Assembly (NCBI RefSeq): GCF_019320115.1 | Contig: NC_089593.1 | Coordinates: 10,240,386 to 10,304,385 of the forward strand | Direction of reading: 5' to 3' | Source: Miscanthus floridulus | Taxonomy: Eukaryota; Streptophyta; Magnoliopsida; Poales; Poaceae | Length of the DNA stretch: 64,000 nucleotides | Part shown: positions 35,721-47,060 of the stretch, piece after piece | Layout: every line of letters starts with the position of its first letter | How positions within the stretch are numbered: the stretch's first letter is position 1 | Notes under the pieces: generated by a model | What the model was told of the DNA's origin: nothing | Database searches by the model: none | The model's input: the letters and a program-made list of their open reading frames with translations, nothing else | Position numbers and translations under genes: made by a program

Positions 35721-36453
35721 GTCAGGTCCGTATACATAAAGGTCCGGTCATCAGGAAGGCTCCATGACCGGCGTAGAGCATGTCTTAGTGAAGAGGCAAA
35801 AGTACAGTGAACCATAGAATGGTGTCCATTTTCAGGTTCCGTACCACAAATAGAGCAGGTTGCATATGGGATCAGGTGGTGGCTCAGTCTATTTGATTGG
35901 ACACCAAGACCATTACGGGCCAATTTCCATATGAAGATTTTTACTTTTTGCGGCACAGGGCTTGTCCATATTGCATCAAAAAAATTCCTGTCTGCAGAGG
36001 TGCTAGTATCACAAGAGTTTCTGAATCTGTCTTCCATAACAAGTCTGTATGCACTTCTAACAGAGAAGATGCCGTTCTTTTCAAAATGCCAAGCAAGAAT
36101 GTCATCACCCTCATTATCTGGAATTCTAATATTGAGAATTTCCCCAGCTTCATGAAAAAGGAACGTTTTCCTTATTAGGGGTTCGTTCCAGCCCCTTGGA
36201 TTTTGAAGGATCAAGTCTGCCACTTTCCTCACTCTAGATCTTTTCGGCGGGCTTGAAATTTTGAGCGAATCCAGTCAAGGTATCCAATGTATATATTTAC
36301 AGGGCTATATTATGGTATACATAAGTGGGTAATTAGAAGCAAGAAGATCTTTGCCTTTTCTATGGACATTTCTAGGTTTTCTCTAGTTCTTTAGCATGCC
36401 TTTTTGAAATTTGTGCGAAGACGATAGGATTAGTCGAAGCTAATATAATGGGA

Positions 36454-38093
36454 ACTGCTAGCGCCCGGACGTCCGATCCGGGTGCTAGCATCCGGACACC
36501 CCTCAGCGCTCGACCCCCCTCGTCCGCTTCCTAGTCCGCCCTCCCCTAGCACGTGCCCCTTCCCTAGTTCCGCACCGCACGCTACCAGCACACCCCCGGC
36601 GACGCGCGCAAGGAGCGGACCCGCTGGCGATGGTACGAGGCCGAGGCAGCAACATGGACCGACGCCGCCGCCCGGAGATCAAGCGCCCGTGCGAACTGCC
36701 GATGTTGCGTCTTCGTCGAACGAAGAGCCCCACTAACACCGACGAACCTGTGACCCGCGATGCCTACGAAGAGCCACGCTAGCCTCTGTGTGGCGCGAGT
36801 CCGCACGCCCCCAGATCGCCCTGCAGCCCGTCGCGTCCGCCCCACGCACGCGACGAGCATGATGCATGCACGGCGCCCCCCATGGCCACAGCACCCCCGC
36901 GTCCGCCGACCCCAGCACCTCCGCCCGCTTGGCCCCGGCGAACCACGCGCACTCGTCTGTCCTGGCTCGTCCCTCCCCTGCCAAACAACATAGAAAGCTA
37001 GAATAAAAACACATGCAACAACACGAAAACAACTACTACAACATTAGGCTGAAGCAGCTGAAACACCATGAAACATATATATTGCAACAACAATGAGCAA
37101 CAGCTGCAACATTGGGATGAAGCAGTTAAAACACTATGAACATATTATTGCAACAGCAAGGAACAACAGCTGAAACATTAGGCTGAAGCAACTGAAACAC
37201 CATGAACATATTATTGCAACAACACCGAACTAACTGCTGCAAAAATAGGTTGAAGGAACTGAAACATTTGAAACATATTATTGCAACACTGGTGTGAAGC
37301 ATATGAAACAAACGCTCGAAATAAAAACACTTGCAACAATATGGACCAACTACTGCAACATGAGATTGAAGCAACTGAAAACATACTGCAACATCTCAAG
37401 CAGTACTACTGTAACATCGCAAAAACATCTGTTGCAACAACCCAAAAAAATCCCATTGCAACATTCGAAATCATCTGTTGCAACATCAAAAAAAAACCAT
37501 TGCAACACAGCGAGATCTGACCCCGAGAGCTCGCCGGAACCCTATCCACCGTCGCATCCCTTAGATCCAGAGGAGGAGGAGGAGGGCTCAGATCTAGAGG
37601 AGGAGGTGGAGGAGGACGACTTACATCCAGAGAAGGACCCACCTACCTCGCCGGAAGCCGCCGCCGTCGCCCTCTTCTCTGGTGGCATTGAGGTCACGGA
37701 GGGAGGGAGGGAGGGAGGGAGGGAGGGAGGGGCGGCTTGTCGAAAGCCACCGCCATCGCCCTCCTCTCCAGTGACATGGAGGTCGCGGAGGGAAGGAGTG
37801 AGGGGGGAGGGAGGGAGAGAGGGGCGGCTCGCCGGAAGCCGCCACTGTCGCCCTCCTCTCCTGTGGGATGGGGGTCGCGGCGGGAGGAGGGGCGACGGGC
37901 GGGGGGCACACGGCTTGGGTGGGGCGTCGCCGCGAGCGGCTCAGGAGGGAGCGGCGGCGAGCGTCTCCGTATGGAGCGGGCTGAGCGACGTTAGGCAGAT
38001 GGATGAGGATAGGGCAAGGGGAGCGAGTGGAGGAGCGTGAGCAGCGTCCGAAGGTGAAGAAGCGCGTCGGACGCCAGACATATAGCATTACCG
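36454..38093. mobile_element. Non-autonomous, Mutator-like element with TGCAACA repeats
   Basis: The element is bordered by taatataatggga at 36441-36453 and again at 38094-38106. The paralogous block B has this sequence once, with no insertion (about 48286-48298). The interior goes from a GC-rich left end, through many 'attattgcaacaacac' type repeats (37000-37510), to a GC-rich right end with a (GGGA)n run near 37700-37730. Ends carry 'cggacgtccga' and 'tcggacgcc'. Open frames over 200 codons here are compositional. The Mutator label is tentative, resting on the length of the target duplication. Confidence 0.6.
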
Positions 38094-38218
38094 TAATATA
38101 ATGGGAAGACATTCCAGATTAGAGAAGGCACTCTCTATAACATCACTGTTGGTACCCCTCTCTGGGTGGGGGCCACCATTTCTGTTACAAACTGTCACAA
38201 TCTGGGTTGTATATATAT

Positions 38219-38356
38219 AGCTTGTTCGGTTGGCTGGTTCGTTTCGTTGCTGGTTCGCGAAAAAATACTGCTGGCTGGTTTGTGTGAGAGAAAAATACTG
38301 TTCCGGCTAAAAATTTACGATCGTTTACGATAAGCCACAACCAAACGAACAGACTG
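38219..38356. mobile_element. MITE related to 8561-8699
   Basis: Ends 'agcttgttcggttggctgg' and 'ccaaacgaacagact' are imperfect inverted repeats. The interior ('gagagaaaaatactgttccg', 'tttacgatcgtttacg') matches the MITE in ZIFL intron 1 almost throughout. Block B lacks it. Confidence 0.75.
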
Positions 38357-39317
38357 ATAGAGATCGACACGCTGAGGCAATCGAGCAGGTTCAGTGACTA
38401 ACATCAAACGCAATCTTGCTTGGACGTCGGAGGCTTTCATTGGTCAAAGCAAATTTTGGAGTAGGGCTAATTACTTCCTACTCTTGTAAATGTGCAACGT
38501 TTTGGACAACAAAAACGATCTCCTATATGCAAATTTTACTACTACCTAGTGTATTTATTAAGACGATAGCTAATAAAGCTTATAAAATAAAACTGTTAGC
38601 AAGGCCGATGTGATGCACCGCTCCAAAAAGTCAGTAGCTATGTCAAGCAAGCCCGGCACTCGCCTTTCTGAGATTTGCACAACAAAAGGAACCTAATAAA
38701 TCCACAAAATAAAAAAAGAAAGCCATTGAGCAGAACAGACAACCATTTGTTATGCCGCCAATGGGCTATCAACATCTAACAGTAACAAATGCAAGCCTTG
38801 CTGCTAAGAATTACAAGCAAGTATCATTTGCTGTTTCCTGTACTGTACATGCTGTGCCGCAGTCGACATTGGACTCCCTCAGTATTGCTCTTGCACAGTA
38901 AGCAAAAAGAATAGCACCAACGATTTTAAACCAAAAATGAGCAGCAAGGAACTGCACTTTTGCAGTGCCAAGCTGCATATGGAAAAAAATCATCAAAACT
39001 TGATGAATAGTGTGAAATAATCTATATTACGTCTTGGTAAAAAAATCATAATTCATAGGTTTCACGCTGCTGTCCTTCGGACATAGTAGACGCTGTTATG
39101 GCTACATTGTCAGTTTGTGCAGAAAGTATTTCATCCTATTCTCCTTTTGGTCTTTGAGCACTGCCTCAACAGGGGTGTGTTTGAGTCATCATAGAAACTG
39201 CAGGCCAGGAGCAATTCTGTTTATTTTCATGATAACCTCATCATTTAAGCAAAACCCATGAAATCTGTGGTTCAAATGCCCAAAAATGAGTGTTTGGTGC
39301 ATATCATGTCCTATTAA

Positions 39318-41150
39318 TTAGTGAATATTGCATTCGGTCATGAACTTCTCTCCATTAGGCACTAGTCATGTACCTCTGCCAGTAGCTCTTATAAGTTATA
39401 ATCATGCAGCCCCAAGTCAAGCCAAGGTTTCATCACACCATTATACTGCAGACTAGCAGCCTTTTCTATGTTGACATAACTGATTCCACAATCATGTCCA
39501 AGGCCTGATTGAACCCATGAATCTTCGAAAGGATATACTAGAACTTGAAAGGCAAGTAAACTTGCAGCAAGTGCTTGCGGTTGCTGTGATTTCAGGCTGT
39601 TCTTTCGCAACTGCAAAAAAGCGAAGTTAATAGATCACATGGCAGCTGCCTTTTAGACATAAGACAAGGAAATTATAGCAAAAGGATAGGACTAGGGGAT
39701 ACTACATGGAAACCACAGATTTTCATGAGACAGCAATTGATAATTCAATGTGAATGGTGAGTTCTACTGACCTTTTAGAGCGATTAATCATACAAACTGG
39801 TAATGCCGGTGTCCCTCCATTTATCCAATTCAATGACATTCAGGCCAGACAACCACACACATGAATTAGTATTGACATTATGGTCTGCTATGGTTTCAAC
39901 TGCCCTAATCTCACTTCACCAGAACTGGACAGCGCCGATCACTTTACTACCCATATCAAGGTTCCACAAAGATAACAAATTTTTCTGCACAATCAAATCA
40001 TCTTCCAGAACAACTACTCTGTTCAAGGTAGGAAGGTCAGGCAAGAGGAAACTTGAATGGCCGAAAATACATATGTACTCAGTTTTCATCTGCCTCTGGG
40101 AAGGTTAAGAATGATTAAGAATTGTGACACGAAATTCCTCTGCAGGCCATAATTGTTGCATCTCAAGGGAATCTACATCCTTAGAGAGCTTCTGGTTGTC
40201 CTCATTGTAAGTTACACAAACAGTTGCCTCCAAGTATGAATATTCTACTGTCAATCTCATGTTCAAGCAATGGTGAGTTTTCGGCGTAGTCTGGACCCCA
40301 AGATGATATAGAAATGCACTCTGCCTTGTATGGAAATAAGCTTCATCTTCGGTAATATCAAGTAGCTGCCTAAGTTTCCGTTCAACAATCGAGCATCCTA
40401 CTTCACAAGACTCAGCTCGCTCAATTGTGTGCTCCATCTTCCCCAGCTTCTCTGCAAAACTGAAAAGAGTAACCAGTCATTGCCACCAGAAATATTTTGA
40501 GAATATAATTTAAAAAAAAAATATTGCAGTGCATTATTTTATCACAATTAAGTCACAAACATCATAATTGTGTATGCTCATCCTTTATTGCTTGAAGAAA
40601 TGCAGACACAGAACTAAGACAAGAAACAAAGCCATGTTAATGGATTGCACTAGCCACATATAATTCATTTATTTAGTGCAAAAGGTTATATGAAAAACAA
40701 AGAAAAAACACATATGATTTTAAAGCTAAGACGAGACTAACAATGGTGGAAGATCAGCATCTGTGATGGTGTCACTCAGCATGCGTTCAAGCTCTTGAAT
40801 GTTTTGCTTCAGTTCACATGTAAATCTTTCCTGTTGCTTCAATTTTGCAACACTAGGATAATGAGCTCTTTGCATAAAAAGTTGATCATTAAGCCTCTTG
40901 ACAATGGCATCCTTCATTAATTCCCTATGTTCAGTAGACCAGAGGCAGTAACTTCCATATTCATGTTCACAGGACTTGGTATTCTCCTCATGCACTGCCT
41001 CTTGACCATGGTTCTCTTTTCCATTAACAGTAGGATCCTGTCACAAAACAAATTAAGTTTCCTATGATAGAAAACAAAAAAAAACTGAAGACGACTCTGT
41101 TCTGAAAGCACAGATCCTCTCAAGAGCACAGGAGTCATATCCTGCACCAA
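39318..41150 (-). pseudogene. GAUT7: GAUT7-like galacturonosyltransferase pseudogene
   Basis: Pieces of a GT8-family GAUT7-like protein lie in order on the minus strand with introns kept. 41036-40739 gives 'CEHEYGSYCLWSTEHRELMK'. 40460-40115 gives 'RKLRQLLDITEDEAYFHTRQ', 'SAFLYHLGVQTTPKTHHCLN' and 'MRLTVEY', then jumps directly to 'SYLEATV', skipping about 60 residues of the catalytic domain. 40115-39800 gives 'NRVVVLEDDLIVQK' and 'CVWLSGLNVIELDKWRD'. 39630-39318 gives 'SWVQSGLGHDCGIS' and 'YNGVMKPWLDLGLHDY'. Breaks include a stop where glutamate is expected (near 40108), a stop after 'GAVQFW', and frame changes near 39388 and 39345. GAUT7 normally anchors GAUT1 in the Golgi homogalacturonan synthase complex. 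This copy cannot encode that protein. Confidence 0.87.
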
Positions 41151-42519
41151 CTTTGAAAACTGTGTGGCAATACTTGAACTAATTAAGATTGGCCTTCACA
41201 ACAAGAGGTTTTCTAAATAACTAACAACGAATACATATACATATATCGTTATGTCTAACTGATAAATATTGTAAAACATTATATGCAACACTAATCTCAC
41301 CACTAAGTAATACTTTATCAATACGTCCTTAAATGTCTGAGTGGTACTATGACCTCCTTGTACATCTCCCAGGACCTAAAAAGCTCAGAGTCAATACAAA
41401 ATTCTTCACTAACTTCTTTACCATGGAATCATGGGTAAATCTTATAGAAGGTGAAAAAAAACATACAGTATGTTTAAGGGAACACAACTGCACATTGCAT
41501 TGCACCACAACATGCATTGTTACCTGATTTAAAGTATTTACTACTTAGAAAGAAAACCATCTTACTAGCATATGTGAATGTGCAAAATGTAGCCTATCAA
41601 CTTTATTTGTAAAATCTCACTGGAAGTTCAACCCATAGAAGCAACGCACAAGATTATTACTGATGCCAAACCGAGGGACACCAATGTTCCTATCATCACA
41701 TTTGTGTTTACTGTATATATTCATGAAAATTATTGACTGTGAAGCCCCAGTGATTAAATGGTCACGTCAATAGAAGCACAACAAACTGAGCTCACCATTT
41801 TGGGCACCACAAGCCCTTGAGGCTACTCGACTAATTTTTCAAATATGAAAAATGAAGAGCTGCAGACTGCCGAATCCTAAAATGTAAGAAAAATAAGAGG
41901 TTGCAGTTTTGACAAGTCCTTCAATTGATACCTTTTGGGAGTACGAGGTCCTGAAACACGACTGACTACAGTTCGATGGATGATAGCAATGACTCGCTGT
42001 TTGTACTCTCCTAATTCTTACCTTTACTTTTGAAGGTGTCTATGTTTAGTCCAATTAAAGAGAAAAGGCACCCTTAAGCTTTGCTTTTGATTTGATAGAT
42101 CCTTATTACTCTTTGATCTATAGATCTCTCAGCCGAAATCCCATTAGATCCAGACACCTTGTTGGAAACATCCTGGATACACAGTCAGAAAAGAGAGGAG
42201 GTTAGTCAAGATTGAAAAGAAACCATCAGAAATTTCAGTACAGCAGGCTCCTGATGATGGTTTTAGCCTTTTAGGTGAGCCAGGTAACGTCAATGTGACA
42301 AAGTGATCCATCTAGCTAGATAGTTGTGCACAGTTTGCAGACTTGAGCAAAGTTTCATCACCAGCATTGGCCACACTGCACCACAACCAATTGATCTATT
42401 TTGATATCACTACTTAATACTGAAACAATATATCCTGCGAAACACTGTTAACTCAGAGGATATGTAAGAGTATGTGGTGTCCACTCTTTTAATTCAGCTA
42501 TGGATTGACACAAAGGAGA
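41151..42519. other. Region upstream of the GAUT7 pseudogene; no exon recognised
   Basis: AT-rich sequence with no frame that matches a known GAUT N-terminus. It may contain decayed introns or 5' exons of the pseudogene. No repeat or RNA gene is seen. Confidence 0.35.
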
Positions 42520-42686
42520 AGGGCGGGCCTGGTGCAAGCGGTAGAGTCTTACCGCCTGTGACCGGAAGGTCCCGGGTTCGAGTCGCGGTCTCCTCGCATT
42601 GCACAAGCGAGGGTAAGGCTTGCCACTGACACCCTTCCCCAGACCCTGCACAGAGCGGGAGCTCTCTGCACTGGGTACGCCCCTTA
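42520..42686 (+). mobile_element. Au-type SINE with imperfect target duplication
   Basis: The 5' part is tRNA-like with box A ('tggtgcaagcggtagag') and box B ('ggttcgagtcg'). It is followed by the body 'gtaaggcttgccactgacac' and 'gagctctctgcactgggtac' typical of the Au SINE family. The flanks 'attgacacaaagga' (from 42504) and 'attgacataaaggt' (from 42687) are a target duplication with minor changes. Au SINEs are RNA polymerase III-transcribed and mobilised by LINE proteins. Confidence 0.88.
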
Positions 42687-42828
42687 TTGACATAAAGGTG
42701 GCTACAGAAAATAGATAACAAGGCAAACCAAATTGTCTCCAAAAAAAGAGAAGGTACAGCAAGAGGGCATCTTGCCAGCAACAGCAATTTTGTGTACATT
42801 TCATCAGAAGCATGCATGTCAACTTGTC

Positions 42829-42957
42829 AAGGCATGATGAAAGAAACAATTTTGGGTTGCCACCTACTCCAAGAATAGCAAACTGAGGCATGGCATGTCA
42901 AGGCATGATGAGAGAAACAATTTTGGGTTGCCACCTCCGCCCACTCCAAGAATAGCG
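42829..42957. repeat. Tandem duplication of about 65 bp
   Basis: 'gaaacaattttgggttgcca' with 'tccaagaatagc' occurs twice (42841 and 42913), each preceded by 'tcaaggcatgatga'. Between here and the PPR gene (42958-43509) only a possible short exon at 43275-43335 with a donor site can be seen, and I cannot assign it. Confidence 0.6.
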
Positions 42958-43509
42958 ACTTGAGAAAGGAGACGGAGGCGGTAGGTTGTTAAGCGTCACA
43001 GCACACATACAGCAGCAGACGTCCGCACAACACGTGCTCGCGCGAGGCGCATGAACACACTAAATCAGCAGAGGCAAGTAGCTTAATTTCTCTCCGAAAG
43101 CAGCCAGCAAGAAAGGATTCAACTTGATTGCTGTCTTTCTCTGACATACTGTATAAAACACAAACAAAAATGCTCCATACTGCCACACAATTACAGTTTC
43201 TGCCAGGACTAGCTAGAGCGTGGAATGTGAACGCATAAGCAGTGTAGCAGGCAGGGATTGTAACCTTGAGCAGCTTGTGCTTCATGGCAGCCCCATTCTC
43301 CAGATGTTGCTTGCCACGCGCCCCAAGGCCGGCCAGCTCCTAGTAAGTAAAACAACCCCAAGCACAAGGCAGGATTCAGGATTGTAATCCGAGAGGAATA
43401 TGTAATTAATTACTTGCAATAAATTTCTGCACGGGGAGAGTGCCGAAATGTTGATACTATATCAAAAGAAAAGAAAAACTGACCCTTTATACCATGTACA
43501 ACCACAAGA

Positions 43510-45603
43510 TCAGGTTTCACAACCAGAACCAGAAGCAGTATCATCTTCTGTGCAAAAGCTTAAACCACTTTCCATTTCATTCTGAAGACTTGAGGCTTCC
43601 TCCATGTTTCCCAATTTCTGGTATTTTCTTATCAGACAGTTGTAAACCGTCTTATCAGGAATAATGCCAGCCCCAATCATTTCTGAAAGAACTCCTCTAG
43701 CTTCTTGCATCATATTCATATTACAGAAGCCCGAGATAAAACAAGTGTAGCAATAGAGATCAAGTTGCAAACCACTTTCAATCATCTTGGCCTTGAGTGC
43801 AAAGGCATCCTGGAGATTTCCCTGCTTCATGTACCCATCAATAAGAGATGTGTACACAACTTTGTCAAGAGACATACCCTTGTCAACCATTTCATTCATC
43901 AAGTGCACAGCCTTATTCAAGGAACCAATCTTGCAAAAACCATCAATTAAGGCGGTGTAAGCTTGTACATTTGGATCCAGGCCTAACTCTCTCATTTTAT
44001 TAAAATGGGAGATGGCCTCAGAGATTGATCCTGCTTTGCACAATCCATCAATTAATGCACAATAAGTAACAACATTAGGTTGGAACCCAGAATCCAGAAT
44101 TTTGTGGAATAAGGCAACGGCCTCTGACTCTTTTCCAGCTTTAAAGAAGGCATCCATTATTGTCGTATAAATGACATTATTAGGTCTCAAACCACAGCCA
44201 TCCATTTTATGTAAGAGGCTCTTAGCTTCATCCACCTTTTGAACTTTACAGAGACCCCAAATGAGAGTGCCATAGAGAGAGACATCCAGTTCCATTCCTT
44301 TTTTCTTCATCTCATTCAACAAATCCAGAGACCTCTCACTGTTCTTATTCATGAAGTGCCCATGGATCAGCGTAGTGTAGAGCAACTCGTTGGCTTTAAC
44401 ACCAGCTCTCTCCATCAGACTCAAAACATTTTCTGCTTCAGCAACCTTACCCTCTTTGCAAAGGCCATCGACCGTAACAGTGTATGTCACCTCATTTGGC
44501 ACCAACCCCTGATGCACCATTTCATCAAGCAATACAATGGCGTCACCTAGCCTCCCTGCCTTGCAAGTGCCATCGACCAATGAAGTATAAGTGAACTCAT
44601 TTGGCATCATCCCCCTCACCCTCATCTGTGCAAACAGCTTCATTGCCTCCCAGACCAACCCTTCTTTGCAAAATGCATCAACAAAAGTGCTAAATGTAAC
44701 CACATTTGCCATCACTCCCTGCCTCTTCATCTCCCCAAAGTAGCTGTACGCCTTCTCCATATTCCCGAATTTGGAAAAGCAATTGATCAATGCATTGTAC
44801 GTCACAACATCAGCTGCACATCCAGACTTCCTCATCTCTGACACCAACCGCTCCACCTCCTCCAGCTCCCCACACTTGCCGTGCCCGTCAATCAAAGAAT
44901 TGTAAGTGACAACATCCGGCGAGCAGCCCATCACCTTCATCCTCACGAACAGTGCCCTCGCTTCCACAAGCTCTCCCTCCTTGCACAGAAAATCAATCAC
45001 GATATTGAACGTGAACACGTTGGGCGCGGGCAGCTGGTCGAAGAGCCGCCTGACGAGCCCGCCTTGGCGGCTGCGGGCGAGGCGCAGGAGAATGTGGTTG
45101 CAGGTACGGGTGTTCGGGGGCACCCGCAGCTGCCGCAGGCGGGCAAGGGCGCGGACGGCGTCGTCGAGGAGGCCGTGGTCGGCGAGCAGGGAGAGGAGGG
45201 TGTCGACGACGGACGGTAGCGCGCTGCGGCGGGGACCCAGCGAGAGGGCCGCGCGGTGGAGGAGGTCGACGAGGGAGGCGGCGAGGTGGGGCCGGTGGCC
45301 AGCACCAAGCAGGCGGGAGAGGAGACGGCGGGAGTGCGCGAAGAAGCGGGCGCGGGCAGCGAAGTGGGCGGCAAGGCAGACGTGCGCGGAGGAGGGGAGC
45401 GGGTGGGAGAGGAGGTGGTCAGGGGCGACGGCGTGGAGGGAGCGGAGGACGCGTAGGCGGTCGGAGATGGGAGTGGCGGCGGCGCCGGAGGCGACGGTAG
45501 GGGTGGTGGAGAGGGCGGCGGCGATGGTGAGGCGCAGGAAGGTAGGGTTCCGGCGAGCGCAGAGGCGGGGGAGGTGGCGGCGGCCTAGGGGGAGGGATAG
45601 CAT
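43510..45603 (-). CDS. P-class pentatricopeptide repeat protein, 697 aa, At2g02150-like
   Basis: One uninterrupted exon runs from ATG at 45601-45603 to the stop at 43510-43512. The first 35 residues are rich in arginine and leucine without acidic residues, as in an organelle transit peptide, most likely mitochondrial. From about residue 160 the protein is a run of about 14 to 15 35-residue PPR motifs, for example 'NVFTFNIVIDFLCKEGELVE' at 195, 'DVVTYNSLIDGHGKCGELEE' at 230 and 'NVVTYCALIDGLCKAGSISE' further on. There is no E, DYW or SMR domain, so it is a pure P-class protein. Such proteins bind single-stranded organellar RNA and affect stability, splicing or translation. Motif order and spacing match what I remember of Arabidopsis At2g02150. 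The 5' third is very GC-rich, which is normal for grass genes. Its RNA target is unknown. Confidence 0.95.
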   Translation of the reverse strand: MLSLPLGRRHLPRLCARRNPTFLRLTIAAALSTTPTVASGAAATPISDRLRVLRSLHAVAPDHLLSHPLPSSAHVCLAAHFAARARFFAHSRRLLSRLLGAGHRPHLAASLVDLLHRAALSLGPRRSALPSVVDTLLSLLADHGLLDDAVRALARLRQLRVPPNTRTCNHILLRLARSRQGGLVRRLFDQLPAPNVFTFNIVIDFLCKEGELVEARALFVRMKVMGCSPDVVTYNSLIDGHGKCGELEEVERLVSEMRKSGCAADVVTYNALINCFSKFGNMEKAYSYFGEMKRQGVMANVVTFSTFVDAFCKEGLVWEAMKLFAQMRVRGMMPNEFTYTSLVDGTCKAGRLGDAIVLLDEMVHQGLVPNEVTYTVTVDGLCKEGKVAEAENVLSLMERAGVKANELLYTTLIHGHFMNKNSERSLDLLNEMKKKGMELDVSLYGTLIWGLCKVQKVDEAKSLLHKMDGCGLRPNNVIYTTIMDAFFKAGKESEAVALFHKILDSGFQPNVVTYCALIDGLCKAGSISEAISHFNKMRELGLDPNVQAYTALIDGFCKIGSLNKAVHLMNEMVDKGMSLDKVVYTSLIDGYMKQGNLQDAFALKAKMIESGLQLDLYCYTCFISGFCNMNMMQEARGVLSEMIGAGIIPDKTVYNCLIRKYQKLGNMEEASSLQNEMESGLSFCTEDDTASGSGCET

Positions 45604-45815
45604 CGTTTGACCGCCTCCCTCCGGCGGCGGCGAGGGGGAAGGGAATCAGGCCATGGAGAGTGTAGGGTTTTGAGTTGAGGGGTTTTGTTTCCCCATTTAA
45701 AAAAAAAAAAAACTACATTCGGTGTGTGTGTTTTGAAAGGAAATTACATTTGTTGTTGTCTTAGATACCAGGAACAGAATGTTAATGCTGATACTATACT
45801 ATAAAAAAAAAAAAG
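45604..45815 (-). other. 5' flank of the PPR gene
   Basis: The sequence upstream of the ATG is GC-rich near the gene and includes A runs at 45700-45712 and 45803-45813. A leader and promoter are expected here, but no clear TATA box is seen. Confidence 0.4.
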
Positions 45816-46885
45816 AACGGAGAGACTGGCTCCGGCGTGCGGACGCGGCGTCCGTCGGGCGTTTTCAATAAGGATGGCGCACATGCAGGTTGGTGCTCTG
45901 TTTCGCCTTGTGCTGCTCTGCGCTTGCTGCTTGTCTATAGATGTAGCTTTGCACTTTGCTTCACCGCGTGCTCCGCGCCTATTGTCTGCCTATGAATGCA
46001 GCTTTGTGCTCTACACTTGCTGTCGGCTCATATATGCAGCTTCATGCTCAACGTCCGCTGCCACGCTCATGGATGCAACTTTGTGCTCCACGCCTGCTAC
46101 CGCACCCGTTTCGTTTCCCATGCGAACACGGGGACCGCTGCGCCCAAAGGGACAACCTTCGCCTGCGCCCCTCTGTTGTGCCTGCTCATGAAACACTTGC
46201 AACATAAAAGCATTTGCTGCAACATATGTCCGAAACAGAAACATTTACAACATACGCTTGCAACATGTGTGTATGGCATTGCAACATATGCAATATCCAG
46301 ATAAAATATTTCCAACATACGTTTCAAATATTTAAAACATACACTTGCAGCATACATGTATAGTTAGTGCAACATATGCAACGTCCAGATAAAAACTTGC
46401 AACATCGTTTGAAACGGCTGAAAAATTAGAAACATACACTTGCAACATACATATATAATTATTGCAACATATGCAACACCAGATTTACTTTTGTAACATC
46501 CAGATGAAACATATGCAACATATATCTGAAACGCATGAAATATACGGTTACAATATGTGCTCATCTACTTGCTAACCCCCAATTGGACGCTCATTGACGC
46601 AAAGCTTGACGTGGGCACGGAGCTCGATGCCACGACGCGAAGGTCAAACCTCGGCTGTGCGCAACGCGAGTGCGGGTGAAAGGCACAAGGTGCGGCGGAG
46701 TGCAGCGCGGGGCACGAGGCATAAGCGACGCGAGGCGCGAGCGATGCGAGGCGAGAGCAGCGTGCGGCACGAGGCACGAGGCATGGATAGGGGCGCGAGG
46801 CACAAGGCACGGGTGGGCCGCACGAGACATGAGGCATGAGGCGCGAGGACATGCGAGTCTGTCCCGGCCGGCCAGATGGACGCTC
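45816..46885. mobile_element. Second TGCAACA-repeat element, probably Mutator-like
   Basis: A GC-rich left part ('gcggacgcggcgtccgtcgg') is followed by repeated 'gcagctttgtgctc' words. A run of 'cttgcaacatac' repeats follows (46190-46560), then a GC-rich right part with many 'gcgaggc' and 'ggcacgagg' words (46620-46850), ending near 'gatggacgctcg'. This layout mirrors 36454-38093. The ends are not precise. Open frames on both strands are compositional. Confidence 0.45.
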
Positions 46886-47060
46886 GATAGAGAGCATTTT
46901 AATTGTATTATTATTTTACATTTACGTAATAATTATGTTAGCTATTTTGAAACGTATAGTTTTTTATTTATGCTATTATAATTTAGAGTTTATATGATAT
47001 AGCATATCATCTTATGGCTTGTCTGTCATAGCTCCAACTACAATATCTATATCCGATTTA

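Larger units (their letters stand above)
29058..36275 (-). mobile_element. L1-type LINE with RNase H domain, split by a solo LTR and a TIR element
   Basis: On the minus strand 36232-35721 encodes the end of the reverse-transcriptase ORF with a zf-RVT domain ('WTSPVPQKVKIFIWKLARNG' and 'ATCSICGTEPENGHHSMVHC'). 34366-33826 continues with 'LMLLFWRIWHHQNDNVFG' and a plant LINE RNase H domain ('DAGSDPMTRQTGLGYVARN', 'GPIWVESDN'). 29285-29080 holds its end ('FKVTKCHRSANGVAHAL'). The A tail is the T run near 29058. Frame breaks make it inactive. Block B lacks it. Confidence 0.78.
28262..38665 (+). repeat. Paralogous block A, enlarged by insertions
   Basis: Non-coding sequence here is collinear with block B (46990-49570). 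Matching anchors are 28270 with 46998 ('agcatatcatcttatg'), 28380 with 47525 ('gcattcaatggagcaacaat'), 28600-28680 with 47670-47745, 29045 with 48090, 36340-36400 with 48165-48210, 36420-36450 with 48265-48300, 38110-38200 with 48310-48385, 38400-38620 with 49240-49425 and 38635-38660 with 49535-49560. The extra length of A is made of the transposons listed separately. Confidence 0.8.

Noticed and set aside
37294..38112. Open frames of 248 and 163 codons
   Set aside because: They run through the TGCAACA repeats and a (GGGA)n tract of a transposable element; compositional only.
42520..42600. Possible tRNA gene with box A and box B
   Set aside because: The downstream body and target duplication show that it is an Au SINE; the cloverleaf is not complete.
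43275..43335. Possible short exon on the minus strand with acceptor-like and donor-like ends
   Set aside because: The roughly 20-residue translation matches no family I know, and no neighbouring exon connects to it.
44906..45610. 234-codon open frame on the plus strand
   Set aside because: It is antisense to the GC-rich 5' part of the PPR gene and translates to arginine/alanine-rich low complexity.
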